Origin: Gigaspora rosea
Taxonomy: Eukaryota > Glomeromycota > Glomeromycetes > Diversisporales > Gigasporaceae
DNA: 64,000 nucleotides
Reading direction: 5' to 3'
NCBI GenBank assembly: GCA_003550325.1
Contig: QKWP01000265.1
Location: 34,234-98,233, forward strand
A program made the translations under genes and the position numbers. This document shows, piece after piece, positions 22,890-34,019 of the stretch (position 1 is its first letter; every line of letters starts with the position of its first letter). The notes below the pieces were generated by a model. That model worked only from the letters and a program-made list of their open reading frames with translations. It was not told where the DNA came from and made no database searches.

Positions 22890-24427
22890 TTAGAAATAAG
22901 TCGAATTTGGGCTGGGCAGATCTTCCAATTGGTCAAAGAGGAAGGATGGTATGTTATTAAAGAGGAAGTGTTCTCTCAGTTTTTCAATTGTAACATCGAT
23001 ATTTTCATGTTTTCTAATCAGCAACTCTATATCTGTCACATTATTTTTTTTTAGGTGGATCTGAAGATCATCTAGGTTCGAGAGTATACAGGGGGATTGA
23101 TCCTCCGTTCGTTCTGTCACCTCAATGTCGATCCAGGACTCAGGTATCTTATGGAAATAATAGCGTGTTGGTAATTTTTGCAACGCAATAGACAGTTGTT
23201 TTCTTGTAGTTATTGGAACCGTTAGATTTACTAACTTGACTTCGGTTGCCAGCAGAGGCAAGGTCGGTAAGCCAGTATAGTTAAAATTTGTATATGCCGA
23301 AGGAAGAGGAGTTGGGATATTGTAGTATTTTGGAATTAGTTTGAAGAATTCATTTACGGCTTCAGTCGTCATCATTGGGAAGGAGAAGCCTTTCCATCTT
23401 AGGTCTGCAGGATTACTTGGTAGACATTTTCGAGGTAAGAGATAATCATTTGGGAGTCGTTTGAACTTATAACCAACTCTTAACAGCTGGATGTGTTCTT
23501 TGAAATCTTCTTCGCTTTTAGATAGGAAGGGAAATTTCTCCCTCAATCTGGGAATCAAGTCTTGGGGGTCAGAGGTAACGGTGGTTTGGATGGAGGTAAA
23601 TCAAAATAAGTATCTGGGATTCTGTTGAATATGTAGTATTTTTGTAACGTGGTCCTATATGTCAGTATGTCCTTTAGTTCTTCTCTGTCAGAGATTGGAA
23701 AGAGTCTCTGCACAGTTTCATTCAACTGCCTGTAGTCAGTTAGTAATGGTTGGCATTCATCCGAGATGTAATTTTCGGGAAGAGAGACGAATTTGAAGAT
23801 GAGCCTTAGAGCCTTTACTTTTGACCCTAGGGTCTGTCTATTTTCTATTGGCAGGTCAAAGGGGATGGCATTAATTAGGTCTGGGTGTATTTCTGTATAG
23901 TGTTGGGGTAACTCCAGCCGCGATTCCACAATTTTCTCAGATATTAATTTTCTAATTTCGTCAAATTGCATATTCAATGTGGTTTTTGCAAAATTTGACA
24001 GATATAGTAGGTATCTTGTTATTTCCCAAGCGTCTAGCTTATGAAAGTCTAAATTCGTTAAGTAGTCTAGGGCTAGCTTCGCTCTAAGTAGGTTGAATAG
24101 TTGGTTTCTATTTCGTTTATTCGTTGCTAATACGCTGTATTGCTTTTTATATGCTTCCAGTGCTAAAATGAATAGGTTATTAAATTCTATCTGGTGTTGT
24201 GGTCTACTTGTTAGTACCCTTGTAAAGCTTCTAAAGAAGGTGGTGTCCCGATGTCTGAATTTTGCCGCTATGGCTGGTGATATGTGCAGTGAAGTTGGGA
24301 GACTAGCTAGTTTATGCTTTACGAACATGCGTAGCCCGTCAAGAGAAGTTAGTGATTCTAGTATTTTTTCCCTGCTCCATAATTCCTCGTCAAAGGTCTT
24401 CAATTGGGTTTCTCTAATATCTGCCAT
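22890..24427 (-). pseudogene. LINE ORF1 core with repeated helical motif
   Basis: Two minus frames, 24,427-23,555 (290 codons) and 23,558-22,890 (222 codons), overlap at a C5 run (CTGACCCCCAAG) and look like one protein split by a one-base shift; the second has no ATG, only TTG. The protein carries a motif of the form FxxIPxxY about five times: FKFVSLPENYI, YIFNRIPDTYF, YKFKRLPNDYL, YYFHKIPESWI and FLFNNIPSFLF. Each is preceded by about 25 helix-prone residues. Copies lie on both sides of the shift, which supports the single-protein reading. I recognise no named RNA-binding domain. Position before the endonuclease implies the ORF1 nucleoprotein role, an inference. Confidence 0.65.
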
Positions 24428-24499
24428 TTTATCTTTTATGTGATTTGCCCATCTTTATTCTTGATCTAGTCTGTGTTGTTGAGCGACTGGGTTAGGTTG

Positions 24500-25276
24500 C
24501 TAGGTGTGATCCTTGTTACCTCTGAGGGCTTGGCTATAACTCAGCTTATGGGTTACTAGTTGTTCTTGGATAGTGTCTACAGATTCGGTGTCCATCTCAG
24601 TATCTTCTTCTATTTTTCCTGTGTTGTCATTCATTAGCTCTTGGTTTGGGGATTGGTCCGGGGGTATTACTGTTGCCGAGGAGGGGTGGGATGTTTGGGT
24701 CGAGGTAGTTTCCGAATCAGTTTTCATATTAACTGGTGTGGAAAGGGTCTGGACAGGTCCAGGGAGCCCTGATTATTTTGGTCTGGGTTCTGAAGTATAT
24801 TTGTATATGCGGCTTGGGGTCCATAGGAATTTTGATTTTCCAAAATCATAGGCGTGCGAGAAATCGGGTCAGTACCGGTTTGTTGTTGTGATGTTATTGT
24901 TGGATGCGTGGAAACATCTTGGTCAAGGTTGGTTTGTTGTTGTGGTAATGTTAATGTAGATCCTTTTTCTGGGGGTAAACCAGAATCGCCACTTTTTGCT
25001 AATTTTTGGGAAGTTTTTTCATTGGGTTCTTAAGCATGCTGCGTAGAAGAAGGTTTTTCCATGTTTGATATACTTGACAGGGGGGAGTTTGCCGGCAAGC
25101 TAGCTGTTTTCCTCTTCTTATTCTTTGGTATATCTGCTCCAAGCACTGCAACCCCATAAGGTGCAAATTTTCCGTCTGTGGTAGTTTTTGTGTGTTTCAC
25201 CAACCCCCGTAGAGATGGTGAAAGGAGAAAAAAGAAGTTGGTGTTTGCAGTAAGACTGCCTTCCTCTTTCGTCTAA
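24500..25276 (-). pseudogene. LINE ORF1 N-terminal region
   Basis: On the minus strand an open frame begins after a TAG near 25,276, reads LSPSLRGLVKHTKTTTDGKF, then DIPKNKKRKT (a basic, nuclear-signal-like patch), passes the first ATG (25,062) and meets TAA after MEKPSSTQHA. The same frame continues to 24,725 with Gln/Pro/Thr-rich sequence. A shifted frame (24,727-24,500) then gives an acidic Ser/Thr-rich stretch ending KLSYSQALRGNKDHT. This low-complexity, disordered-looking head fits the front of a LINE ORF1. The join to the core at 24,427 is not in frame. Confidence 0.55.
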
Positions 25277-25419
25277 TAATTATGTCTCCTTTAGGTTGAG
25301 AGGCCAATCGTGGCCACCTTTGACTATTTGTATTATAGTTATGCGATAAACTCTATGCAGATTACACTGTTTGCCAATTTTATTATGATTTTCAGATCTA
25401 CAGGAAAGAGTTTTATTTA

Positions 25420-26525
25420 ATATTTTTTATTTTATTTTTTTTTTGGCACTTTACAAAAAACATAACAACTTTTCAAAACCTTGCGCATACCAACTACAAC
25501 TTCTGATACTTTCAAGAACACACCTCTAGCAATTTCTAAATATTAAAGAACACTTCTTTAGAAAAATGGGCACAAGTTTTTGTAAGTTTTTGCAAGTTTT
25601 TGCAAGGTTTCACTTATTTATTTTTCATTTCGTGTTTTTTGTTTTTGTTTTTTTGGGTTATTTTTAAAATTTTTTTATTAATTTATTTTATTTCAGCACT
25701 TGCGAGAAAAACAAACAACTTTCAAAATATTGCACATGCTAACTACAACTTTCGACACTTTTAAGAACACACCTCTAGCAATTTCTAAATTTTCAAGAAT
25801 GCTTTTTTAGAGAAATAGGTGCAGGTTTTTGCAAGTTTTTGCAAGTTTTTGCAAGTTTTACAAGTCTTGCAAGGTTTCGCTTCATTTATTTTTTCATTTT
25901 GTGTTTTTTGTTTTTGTTTTTTGGTTTATTTTTAAAATTTTTTATTAATTTATTTTATTTCGGCACTTTGCGAGAAAACAAACAACTTTTCAAAACCTTG
26001 TATATGCCAACTACAACTTCTGTCACTTTCAAGAACACACCTCCAGCAATTTCTAAATTTTCAAAAACGCTTCTTTAGAGAAATGGCTGCAAGTTTTTGC
26101 AAGTTTTTGCAAGTTCTGCAAGGTTTCACTTCATTTATTTTTTGTTTCATATTTTTTGGTTTTGTTTTTTTGGTTTATTTTTAAAATTTTTTTTATTAAT
26201 TTATTTTGGCACTTGCGAGAAAAACAAACCTTTTCAAAACATTGTGCATACCAACTATGACTTTTGACACTTTCAATAACACACCCCTAGCAATTTCTAA
26301 ATTTTTTAAAATGCTTCTTTAGAGAAATAGGCACAAGTTTTTGCAAGTTTTTGCAAGGTTTCACTTTATTTATTTTTTCGTTTTGTGTTTTTTTGTTTTT
26401 GTTTTTTTTGTTTTTTTTTTAATTTTTTTTTATTAATTTATTTTATTTCAACACTTTGCGAGAAAAACAAACAACTTTTCAAAACCTTGTGCATGCCAAC
26501 TATAACTTCTGACACTTTCAAGAAC
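25420..26525 (-). repeat. tandem array, about 250-bp unit, 4.5 copies, 5' of the LINE
   Basis: The word AGCAATTTCTAAAT recurs near 25,529, 25,777, 26,044 and 26,289. Each unit also carries TTTTTGCAAGTTTTTGCAAG, a T-rich tract (GTGTTTTTTGTTTTTGTTTT), CACTTTGCGAGAAAA, and CCAACTACAACTTCTGACAC in order. The array ends inside a fifth unit near 26,525. It lies immediately upstream of the LINE ORF1 in LINE orientation, where some LINEs carry promoter monomers. That role is inference. Confidence 0.8.
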
Positions 26526-26703
26526 GATAGAAAACAAAAAACAAAAATAATAGCTAACTGTGGAATAAGCAAAAATAAGTGTGTAGGGCTAGTTTTTTGT
26601 ATATAGTAATTGAATTAGATGCAACAAAGTGCAAAAGTAGTTTAAAATATTTGTAATAATGTAAAAATAATATGTAATATGTAATAAAGTATGTAATATT
26701 AAT

Positions 26704-27071
26704 TGTCAGGGCTAATGCTAAAGTTGGCTAATGCTAAAGCTTTGATCTTTTTTGATATAAAATTAAAAAAATTTTTTTGGATGATTTTTTTGCTTTTGTC
26801 TTATAGGATTAGGGCGCCTACTTTTATCATCTGATTTCAGTTTATTAGTAGCCCTTACCCCCCCTAGATATGAAAATTATCATGTGTTATATATAATTTC
26901 CAAAATTTTTGACACCTTCAGAAAATCAGGTGATAAAAGTAGGCTCCCTTAGAGTAGTGTTTGGGTGTAAATTTTTTATTTAAAGAGTATATGTGGATTT
27001 TAGCAGGGCTTATAGTTTTCAATCGAGACCCTGAGCTTCAGCATCAGCCAACTTCAGCATTATCTGTGACA
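26704..27071. mobile_element. MITE with TGTCA ends and 5-bp target duplication
   Basis: The left end TGTCAGGGCTAATGCTAAAG, then TTGGCTAATGCTAAAGCT, mirrors the right end (complement TGTCACAGATAATGCTGAAG, then TTGGCTGATGCTGAAGCT). TTAAT precedes it (26,699-26,703) and follows it (27,072-27,076). The GCTRATGCTGA/GCTGAAGCTGA words are shared with the ends of the Ginger-like element at 51,166-54,187, so this may be its non-autonomous relative. A smaller foldback (GCCTACTTTTATCATCTGAT and complement) occupies 26,813-26,951. Confidence 0.8.
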
Positions 27072-27076
27072 TTAAT

Positions 27077-27698
27077 TAAAAATGTATATTTAATAAATAT
27101 AAAATTTATATATAATAATAATAAATAAAAAATATAAAATTTTAGATTAAATTGCGAAACTGTGCAAAATATTGCGAAACCCTGCAAAAAGCATGATTAT
27201 GTGAATATGTATATTGTTTATTTATTTTTTATAAAATTTTGAAAATTTGTAAAAATTTGCAAAATATTGCAAAACAATGTGAAAATATCAAAATATTACC
27301 TCTTGCGCACATTAGTTTATTGATCTGCATGAGTACACGACCCCTGTAGGAGAAGTAATTTGCATTTTTTATTTGGTCTATTTCACAATATTTCACAATA
27401 TATTTCGAAATATTTCGAAATAATAACTATAATATTACCGTAATATAACATAATATATTATATAATATACCACGTCGATTGTAAGATTTTGTAATATTAT
27501 GGGCTATAATATTTTACGTATGATTATGTATATATAATTTGCTGATGTAAGCTTTATTGATTTATAAAATATTTGGAGTAAGTTATTTAGATTATAAGAA
27601 TTTTTGTATATAAATATTTAATAATCAAAGTATATACTTGGAGTAGCTATTTAAAACTTATATTATTTATTAATTATTTTAATTATATTGATTTGGGT
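27077..27698. other. AT-rich spacer
   Basis: No gene; repeated GCAAAATATTGCGAAA-like words at 27,150-27,290. Confidence 0.4.
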
Positions 27699-27713
27699 AA
27701 TAAATTTATTAAT

Positions 27714-28823
27714 GGTACATTTTGAACTCTTTCCAACGATCCCTCGTACCAAAATTTTCAAGAACGCCGACCTATGAAAACCATACAGTTTAACATATTC
27801 AACATGCAACAAAACTTTACTATTAGCAGCTGGGACTCAAGGCTAATCATTGAATGCTTGGTTGTAGCTGAAAAAGAGTTGAAAAAGATTTGAACCCTTA
27901 TGGGAGAGGCCTATGAGCAAATCTCTAGTACTACCAAGCAAAGAAGTAGTAGACATAATAACCTGGAGCTTTGTCAAGTTTTATGGACATGAAAACAGAA
28001 GTAAATACTTGGTTAGATATATTATTCTGTATGGCGTAACTCTTTCAAAGTCCTTTCAGTTTTGGTACTTTTCCTTGGTGCCCCTTTGGCCTTTCGAAAT
28101 TTCAACAATAGTGGGCGTTTTGGTTTACCCCCTTCAAAAGATCGACATTTTTTACTCTTCCATTTTGGGAATGCAGCTTCTGAATTGGATTAAGTCACGA
28201 GTAAAATTCAGGACATGGATAAGTTGGAGATAAACACGAATTAAAATTTCTTTCTAGAATATTCTTTTAGCCATAATTTTTCTTTTTTTTCCTTTTTCAT
28301 CACATTAGCTTTTTTCTACATGTTTTTTGCTATAAATATAGTACTTGGTATTTTTACTAGCATGGTATTATATAATTTTTTATACTTGAAACTAGGCGAA
28401 ATTGGTGCTGTCTTACAGTCTAATTTTTGCTTTTTTCTTCATTCTTTTCTTTCGTTTTATTTTGTCTATTTTGGTATTCGTCTAGGTAGTTTAGGTTATC
28501 TCCCATTTACTTTCCTTTTTTTTTTCTATATATCTGTTTTTTTTTACTAGTACTCCTTTCTCGAGAAGCTTGGAGAAGAAGGTTTAAAAATTAGGCTGTT
28601 TGACAATGCCCTTGAGTTTGACTTCAAACTCCTAGTTTGTTTTGGCATTTTGCTAAGACACTAGTGCGGCAGGTCACATATTGTATTTTTGAAATCAAAT
28701 TATCAGTATGACGTAGGGTTCGGCAAATTAGAAACCAACTTTGTAATTCCTGAAATTTACAAATATTTTAATAAAGATCGTCTGTGAGACTGCCTAAGTA
28801 AAAAAAAAAAATTAAAAAAAATA
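27714..28823 (+). mobile_element. 1.1-kb retroposon, copy 1, with 15-bp target duplication
   Basis: The element is bounded by AATAAATTTATTAAT at 27,699-27,713 and again at 28,824-28,838, right after an A-rich tail. The 3' end reads AATAAAGATCGTCTGTGAGA, then CTGCCTAAGT and poly-A. It shares its start (GAACTCTTTCCAACGATC), a middle stretch (TTTGGTTTACCCCCTTCAAA, then AGATCG) and its 3' end with the copy at 60,219-61,523, which has almost the same length once its MITE is removed. A coding trace parallel to that copy (ELFPTIPRTK; RFGLPPSKDRHF) is present but broken. Target-primed retroposition is clear; the source LINE is unknown. Confidence 0.85.
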
Positions 28824-28838
28824 AATAAATTTATTAAT

Positions 28839-30128
28839 TGATATATTTGGAATAAGTTATCAGATTTATTAAGATTTCATGTTTGAATACTATGTTTATA
28901 AATTTATTTAAAATAAATTATTAATTTTTATTTTGATTTTAAATAAAGAAAAGTCTATTTTAATAGCCTATTACACACTTAATTGTAACAGTCAATAAGG
29001 CCATATTAATATTAAATAAGAGTTAAATTAGAGTTAGAGTCAAGATTAATACAAAATTGTGAGATCATTTTTGTTAAAAGTGCAATAAAGGTTATTTTAG
29101 TAAAATTTTGAGTTATAAATAAAGCTGTTACAAATAAGTATATAACAGACTGTTACAAATAGATTCATCTATAAATAAATATGTATAATTTTAAATTAAT
29201 CTATAACTATGCACATGAATACTTTATAATAATTGATTAATAATATATATTGTATATCTATATGAATGTTCTAAAAGAATCCAAAATAATCTAACCAATA
29301 ATTATTACTAAATAAAGTAAATTATCAATAACCAAATTTGGGTCTAGGCATCATCACGTGGCTTACAGCCAATCAAATTGTAAAATTTTGATTATTACGA
29401 ATCAGCCTGACGAGACAAAAACAAAAAAAAACGTGAAAAACACTAAAAATACAAGAAACGAGTGTCTAAACCTGTTTCAGAGTATTAATAAAAAATGACA
29501 GGAAGGCAGTTTTACCTATAAAACACTCCAACCCTAACACCTAACTAACCCTTACCCTAATTTTAATTAAAAAATAAAAAACATATAAAGGTATCTAGCT
29601 TTAACGGTCCTCCAAATTTGGAAAATGTTTATAATTTGTGCCTCTTAACATGCATACATGCTAACACTATGATGATTTTACAAAAAAGGGATGATTATAT
29701 ATCAATTATCAAGTTTACACAGATTTTGACTAACATTTAATGAACTATACAAAAATAGAATAAAAGTTATTTATACTAAATAAAAAGAAGATCTATCAAC
29801 AACTAAGAATAAACTAATTAGAAAATTCAAATTTTCTAATGTTATATTTTGAATTGTAACAATATATATACTGTATATATATGTCTACTAGCTAAAACTG
29901 ATGCAGCTATGTAAATCAGTTTAGCCAGCTAAGCCAGCTGATACAATTTGATCAGCTAGCTAATGCAGCTTAAGATCACATGATTATATATAACATAATT
30001 TAGGCCAGGTCAAAGTGTTTAATACTATTGCTATACATAGGTGTCTAAATTATTTTTTAAAAAATGTAATTTTGCCAAACATTTTGATATTGCTAGGTTG
30101 TTTATATAAATTCCACAAAGCATCTATA
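28839..30128. other. AT-rich spacer with a hAT-MITE fragment
   Basis: No gene recognised. At 29,885-29,985 a cluster of AGCTGGCTAA/TTAGCCAGCT words resembles the element at 4,669-4,832. The rest is AT-rich. Confidence 0.45.
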
Positions 30129-30849
30129 CAGTTTGACCTTTCTATAGTCACGCCCTATATAGTCACACCTCTATATAAGCACCCAATTTTGTACAACAAA
30201 CTTAAATATAGTAAAAAACCTTATTATAGTCACAAATCACCTATAATCACTATCACAAAAAAAATTTGATCTTTTATTATTATTAATAAAAAACCCTTGT
30301 TATAATTACAAATTTTGACTAAATATGGCTAATTGGCTAATATTCATATTCATTATTTAAAATTTTTTATTAAAAATTCTTAAAGGTTTGACAGCAAATA
30401 ACTTTTGATGCAGTGGACCGATTTGGATGAAACAACTACCAAAATGTTCATCTTGATGAGATGATTCTAATGAGTCTAAGATTGTTAAAATCCAATCACA
30501 AGCTTCTGTGATCATTAAGAATTTGTGTCACTTCACATGTTTAAGAATTGATTAAATTTAAACATCTAAGTAAAAAATCCTTTATGATTTTAGAATGTAA
30601 CTAGATTTGGACGATTTTAGACTCTTTAGAATTGTCTTATTGAGTCGAACACTCTGGTGATCATTTTATCCAAATTGGGCCACTGGATCAAAATTATTAC
30701 TATCAAACATTTTAAATTTTTTATTAGTATTTCAAATATGTGCAAATAGTTACGGCCTTTGGTCATGTGACCATAACAAGGTATTTTATTTATAGTCACA
30801 CCTCTATAAAATCACGCGACCAATTTGCGATCATAGAGAGGTCTGACTG
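30129..30849. mobile_element. pogo-type MITE, 721 bp, containing a foldback
   Basis: Ends CAGTTTGACCTTTCTATAGT and, reverse-complemented, CAGTCAGACCTCTCTATGAT, each next to TA. Further CCTCTATATAAGCACC words follow inward on both sides. Inside, 30,388-30,490 and 30,600-30,712 form inverted arms (CAAAATGTTCATCTTGATGA; AATCCAATCACAAG) related to the foldback at 7,065-7,504, so one element probably inserted into the other. Confidence 0.75.
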
Positions 30850-31051
30850 TACTATCTAGTGTATTTTGACATAAAGAATTCAAATAATTTCACTAAAAAC
30901 TTCGACAATTAAAAAAATTTATTTCGCCACTAAGAAAATTGATTTCGACAGACTAAATGTCGAAATAATTTATTATTAGAGGGCTAATTTAGACACCCAT
31001 GTATAGCACCGCATGGGCCGGGTAGGGCCGGGTAATGGCAATAACCCTAGT

Positions 31052-31327
31052 CAGGGTTGTAAAATTACCGTAATTTATTGGTAAATAACCAATAGTTACT
31101 TATTGGTAACATACGATAAGTTACCACAATATATTTGGAACCAATAAATTTCAAGATTCGTGTAATAAATCAAAAATTTTGCTTACCATATTACACCACG
31201 ATTACTAATAATAAAATGATTAATTATCACATGATTTATTATAGTTCTTATAATGGTAACTTTGTTAACTCACGATTAGTAATTTACTGGTAACTTACAA
31301 TTGGTAAAGTTACCACTAACAACCCTG
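31052..31327. mobile_element. hAT-type MITE, copy 1
   Basis: Ends CAGGGTTGTAAAATTACC and ACCACTAACAACCCTG. The flanking 8 bases ACCCTAGT and ACCATAGC agree at six positions, a worn hAT-like target duplication. The interior has many GGTAACTTA/TAAGTTACC words. A second, inverted copy lies at 31,912-32,154. Confidence 0.75.
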
Positions 31328-31726
31328 ACCATAGCTCTACACGTTGTGTAATCTGAGCCATTACCCATACCCTAGGACTCAAAATTTGATGCCTTAGCTC
31401 AGCCTGCAAATCTGCGGGTTCCCATTAATACCCACGGGCCTATCATTAGTAATAGGGAGACCATTCCAAATTAGAAGATCGACTCAAGTATATCATTGTA
31501 GTCTGCCAGACGACCGGTTGCCCGCTGATTTAATCCATACGATTGGGTGTAGTAGTTTTATGCCGATCTATCAACCAATAAAATCTCAGTTATATCCAAC
31601 TAATATAGCAATATTAAGTTATTATGCTTTAACGCTTTTTTTATTAGTCATTCAGAATGACATCACAATTTAAATTCATGAATTAACCAAATACGGCATG
31701 GATGATCAAATTGTATAGTACAGAAT

Positions 31727-32314
31727 AAGGGTATTTAACACCCGAAATCAGTATAATTCTAATATATATAAAACCGGATCAGTATGGTACAGTAAAAATC
31801 GGCCATAACATACTGATTTGCGAAAATACTAATCCATACCATACCGGTACCATACTGCTATACAATTCTGGTCATCCGCACCATACTGATCTCAAATATT
31901 GAGTGTCAGACCCGGGTTGTTAGTGGTAACTTTACCAATTGCAAGTTACCGGTAATTTACTGTAAGTTACTAATCGTGAGTTACCAAAGTTACCATTATA
32001 AGAACTATATCACTTTAGTATTAGTAATCGTGGTGTAATGATAAGCACAAATTTTGATTTATTACACGAATTTTTAAATTTTATTGGTTCCCGAATATAT
32101 TGTGGTAACCATTTTGGTTACTTACCAATAAATTACGGTAATTTTACAATACTGGACATGACATCAAGTATCGTGCTGAAATTATTTTTTACAGTAAATC
32201 ACCACAATAGTCGGTAAGTTTTGTAAAAAAAAATTTTTGTGATAGAAACCACACCTGTTAATTACAATACGAGCTAACTCAAAACCATACTGCATTTGGG
32301 TTCGATACCCTCCG
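31727..32314. mobile_element. MITE hosting a nested hAT-type MITE
   Basis: Left AAGGGTATTTAACACCCGAA, then ATCAGTAT, mirrors the right side (complement GGAGGGTATCGAACCCAAAT, then GCAGTATGG). Words such as CAGTATGGTAC and CATACCGGTAC crowd the left half. The second hAT-type MITE sits inside. Confidence 0.55.
31912..32154. mobile_element. hAT-type MITE, copy 2 (inverted)
   Basis: Reads from CCGGGTTGTTAGTGGTAACT to AATTTTACAATACTG, the reverse complement of copy 1 with small losses. It lies within 31,727-32,314. Confidence 0.75.
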
Positions 32315-33201
32315 AAAATCCAATCTATATGTGGTATCATATAAAATTCTAATAAACCAGATTTTTAAATGATTTTTCCCTGATTAATTAACCAATCGAA
32401 ATATTTTATTATAAAAATGTGACCCATTTATTTTAGATGCACAGGTTGTATTCGTTTTTTTCCTAAAAACTTCAATACAAATTGATTATGACTACGAAGT
32501 TACAGTCTTTTTTTACATTACATATGTAGAATTTATTTTTTCTACGTAAAAACATTTTAATTACATTTTTATTTGGATTGCCGGGAAAGTTCTTAAATAA
32601 ATTGATAAGCTTGATTGGTCAAAATGCAAATTTCGCTCTGTAGTACGGTCCATAGGCTCTTATTATTAATCTTCTTAGAATTCACTTTATGATTTTGTGT
32701 CGTTAAAGCTGTACGTCAATTTAACCTGGAGAAGCATGGGTCTTTACGAGTCATATAAATGACTGTTTCATTGTTACACAGAAAATATCTGATAATTGAC
32801 TTTTTTATTATCGCTCAATTAGATAAGTTTATTTGAACAAAGGGAGGACTTTCGTTTCTGATAATTTCTGGGATCAACGTCACACAAGTATTTAAACCAG
32901 AATTTTTTCGGGTCTAAGCAAACTTAAAAAAAATAACAATCGATACAATACTTTATTAACAAAAGAACTTCCTAGCAAGCATTTCTTTGTTGATTCACAG
33001 TGAATCACGCTGAATCACGCAATAAAAGGCAGATATACTAAGAGTTGAAGTATTGTCTACTGTATAGCAGAAGGTAATAAAAATATATTGTATTGCTTAA
33101 TTTATAAACTTTAACGTCATTTTTTAGTTTTTTTCGTCTTTTTTCTTTTGTTATCCAAACAATCAACTTGTTTATTTTATTTACAAATTTATGTAGACTA
33201 G
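32315..33201. other. unannotated spacer
   Basis: Less repetitive than its surroundings. No ORF above 62 codons with recognisable features, no RNA gene seen. It contains three tandem TGAATCACGC-like words at 32,990-33,020. Confidence 0.4.
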
Positions 33202-33313
33202 GATGGCATGTTACTATGTCCAATTGGTTTCAATTTTTTTGGACATATGTCCAATTGAAAATGGACATATGTCCAAAAAAAATTGAAACCAATTGGACAT
33301 AGTGACATACCAT
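33202..33313. repeat. near-perfect 112-bp hairpin
   Basis: Arms of about 53 bp (ACTATGTCCAATTGGTTTCA, then ATTTTTTTGGACATATGTCC) pair across a loop of a few bases with one or two mismatches. Probably a minimal foldback MITE; it could also yield a small-RNA precursor if transcribed. Confidence 0.85.
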
Positions 33314-34019
33314 CTCTGTATGTAGACTATTTTTGAAAGTTATATGTATTCTTTATAAGATTTGATTCATTTTATATATGCGATAATAGTTTTGTTAATA
33401 ATTATAGATGAAGTATAAAAAATGAGATTGGACCTTACAAGTGATCTCCAAAATATTTACTAATCTGCAAAAAGTCACATGTTGATTGGGTGTAAATTTA
33501 AAACTGGAATAAAGGGTGTGTAACTTGTTATAAGAAATTTTTAATAAAGCTCTTGTATTTATAAGCTATATTTTAATCTGGGTGAATAGTTTTATTCATT
33601 TACAACATGAATTAATTTGCTTCAAAGTTACGAAAGAAATTGTAATATATTTAGTGATTATCTGTTTTCACAGAAAGTGTATCTGTGGATAATAAGCCGT
33701 TTTATGATTGGTCAACTACCTCATGGTCAGACCTGTACATTTCCGAAAAATACAAAACTCTCCCTGCTAAAAGGAAATGAGAAAAACACATGGGGATTCC
33801 ATTCTACCAATTACAAGCACTATATAATTCATATAAAATACTTAGATCCTAAAGACTTATTTCTTATAATCTATTACATTTTCACAAAGAGGACTAAAGC
33901 AAGCAGGAAACCTTAAGGCTTATTTCTTTTAATCTATTACATTTTCACATAGAGAACTGGAGCAAGCAGAAACACATAGCTGTATAAGAATTGTTATGTA
34001 GTAACGTGAATGTTGTCAC
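33314..34019 (+). other. spacer with a 62-bp direct duplication
   Basis: A 99-codon frame at 33,617-33,916 has no recognised domain. Its end and the following bases contain the same stretch twice (TAATCTATTACATTTTCACA, then AGGAC-like and AAGCAAGCAG) at about 33,855 and 33,917. Confidence 0.35.

Larger units (their letters stand above)
17455..25276 (-). mobile_element. LINE (non-LTR retrotransposon), near full length but dead
   Basis: On the minus strand the order is ORF1, AP-like endonuclease, reverse transcriptase, RNase H-like region, CCHC knuckle, short 3' UTR with AATAAAA, and an A-rich tail (T-rich on the plus strand at 17,455-17,571). That is the domain order of RNase H-bearing fungal LINEs (I/Tad-like by layout; clade not tested). 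All reading frames are interrupted. I could not define a target duplication, partly because the 5' side runs into a tandem array. Confidence 0.85.

Noticed and set aside
22517..22960. 147-codon plus frame
   Set aside because: Antisense shadow of the LINE endonuclease and ORF1 end.
28320..28550. 76-codon plus frame rich in Phe/Leu
   Set aside because: T-rich 3' part of the retroposon; no feature in common with copy 2.
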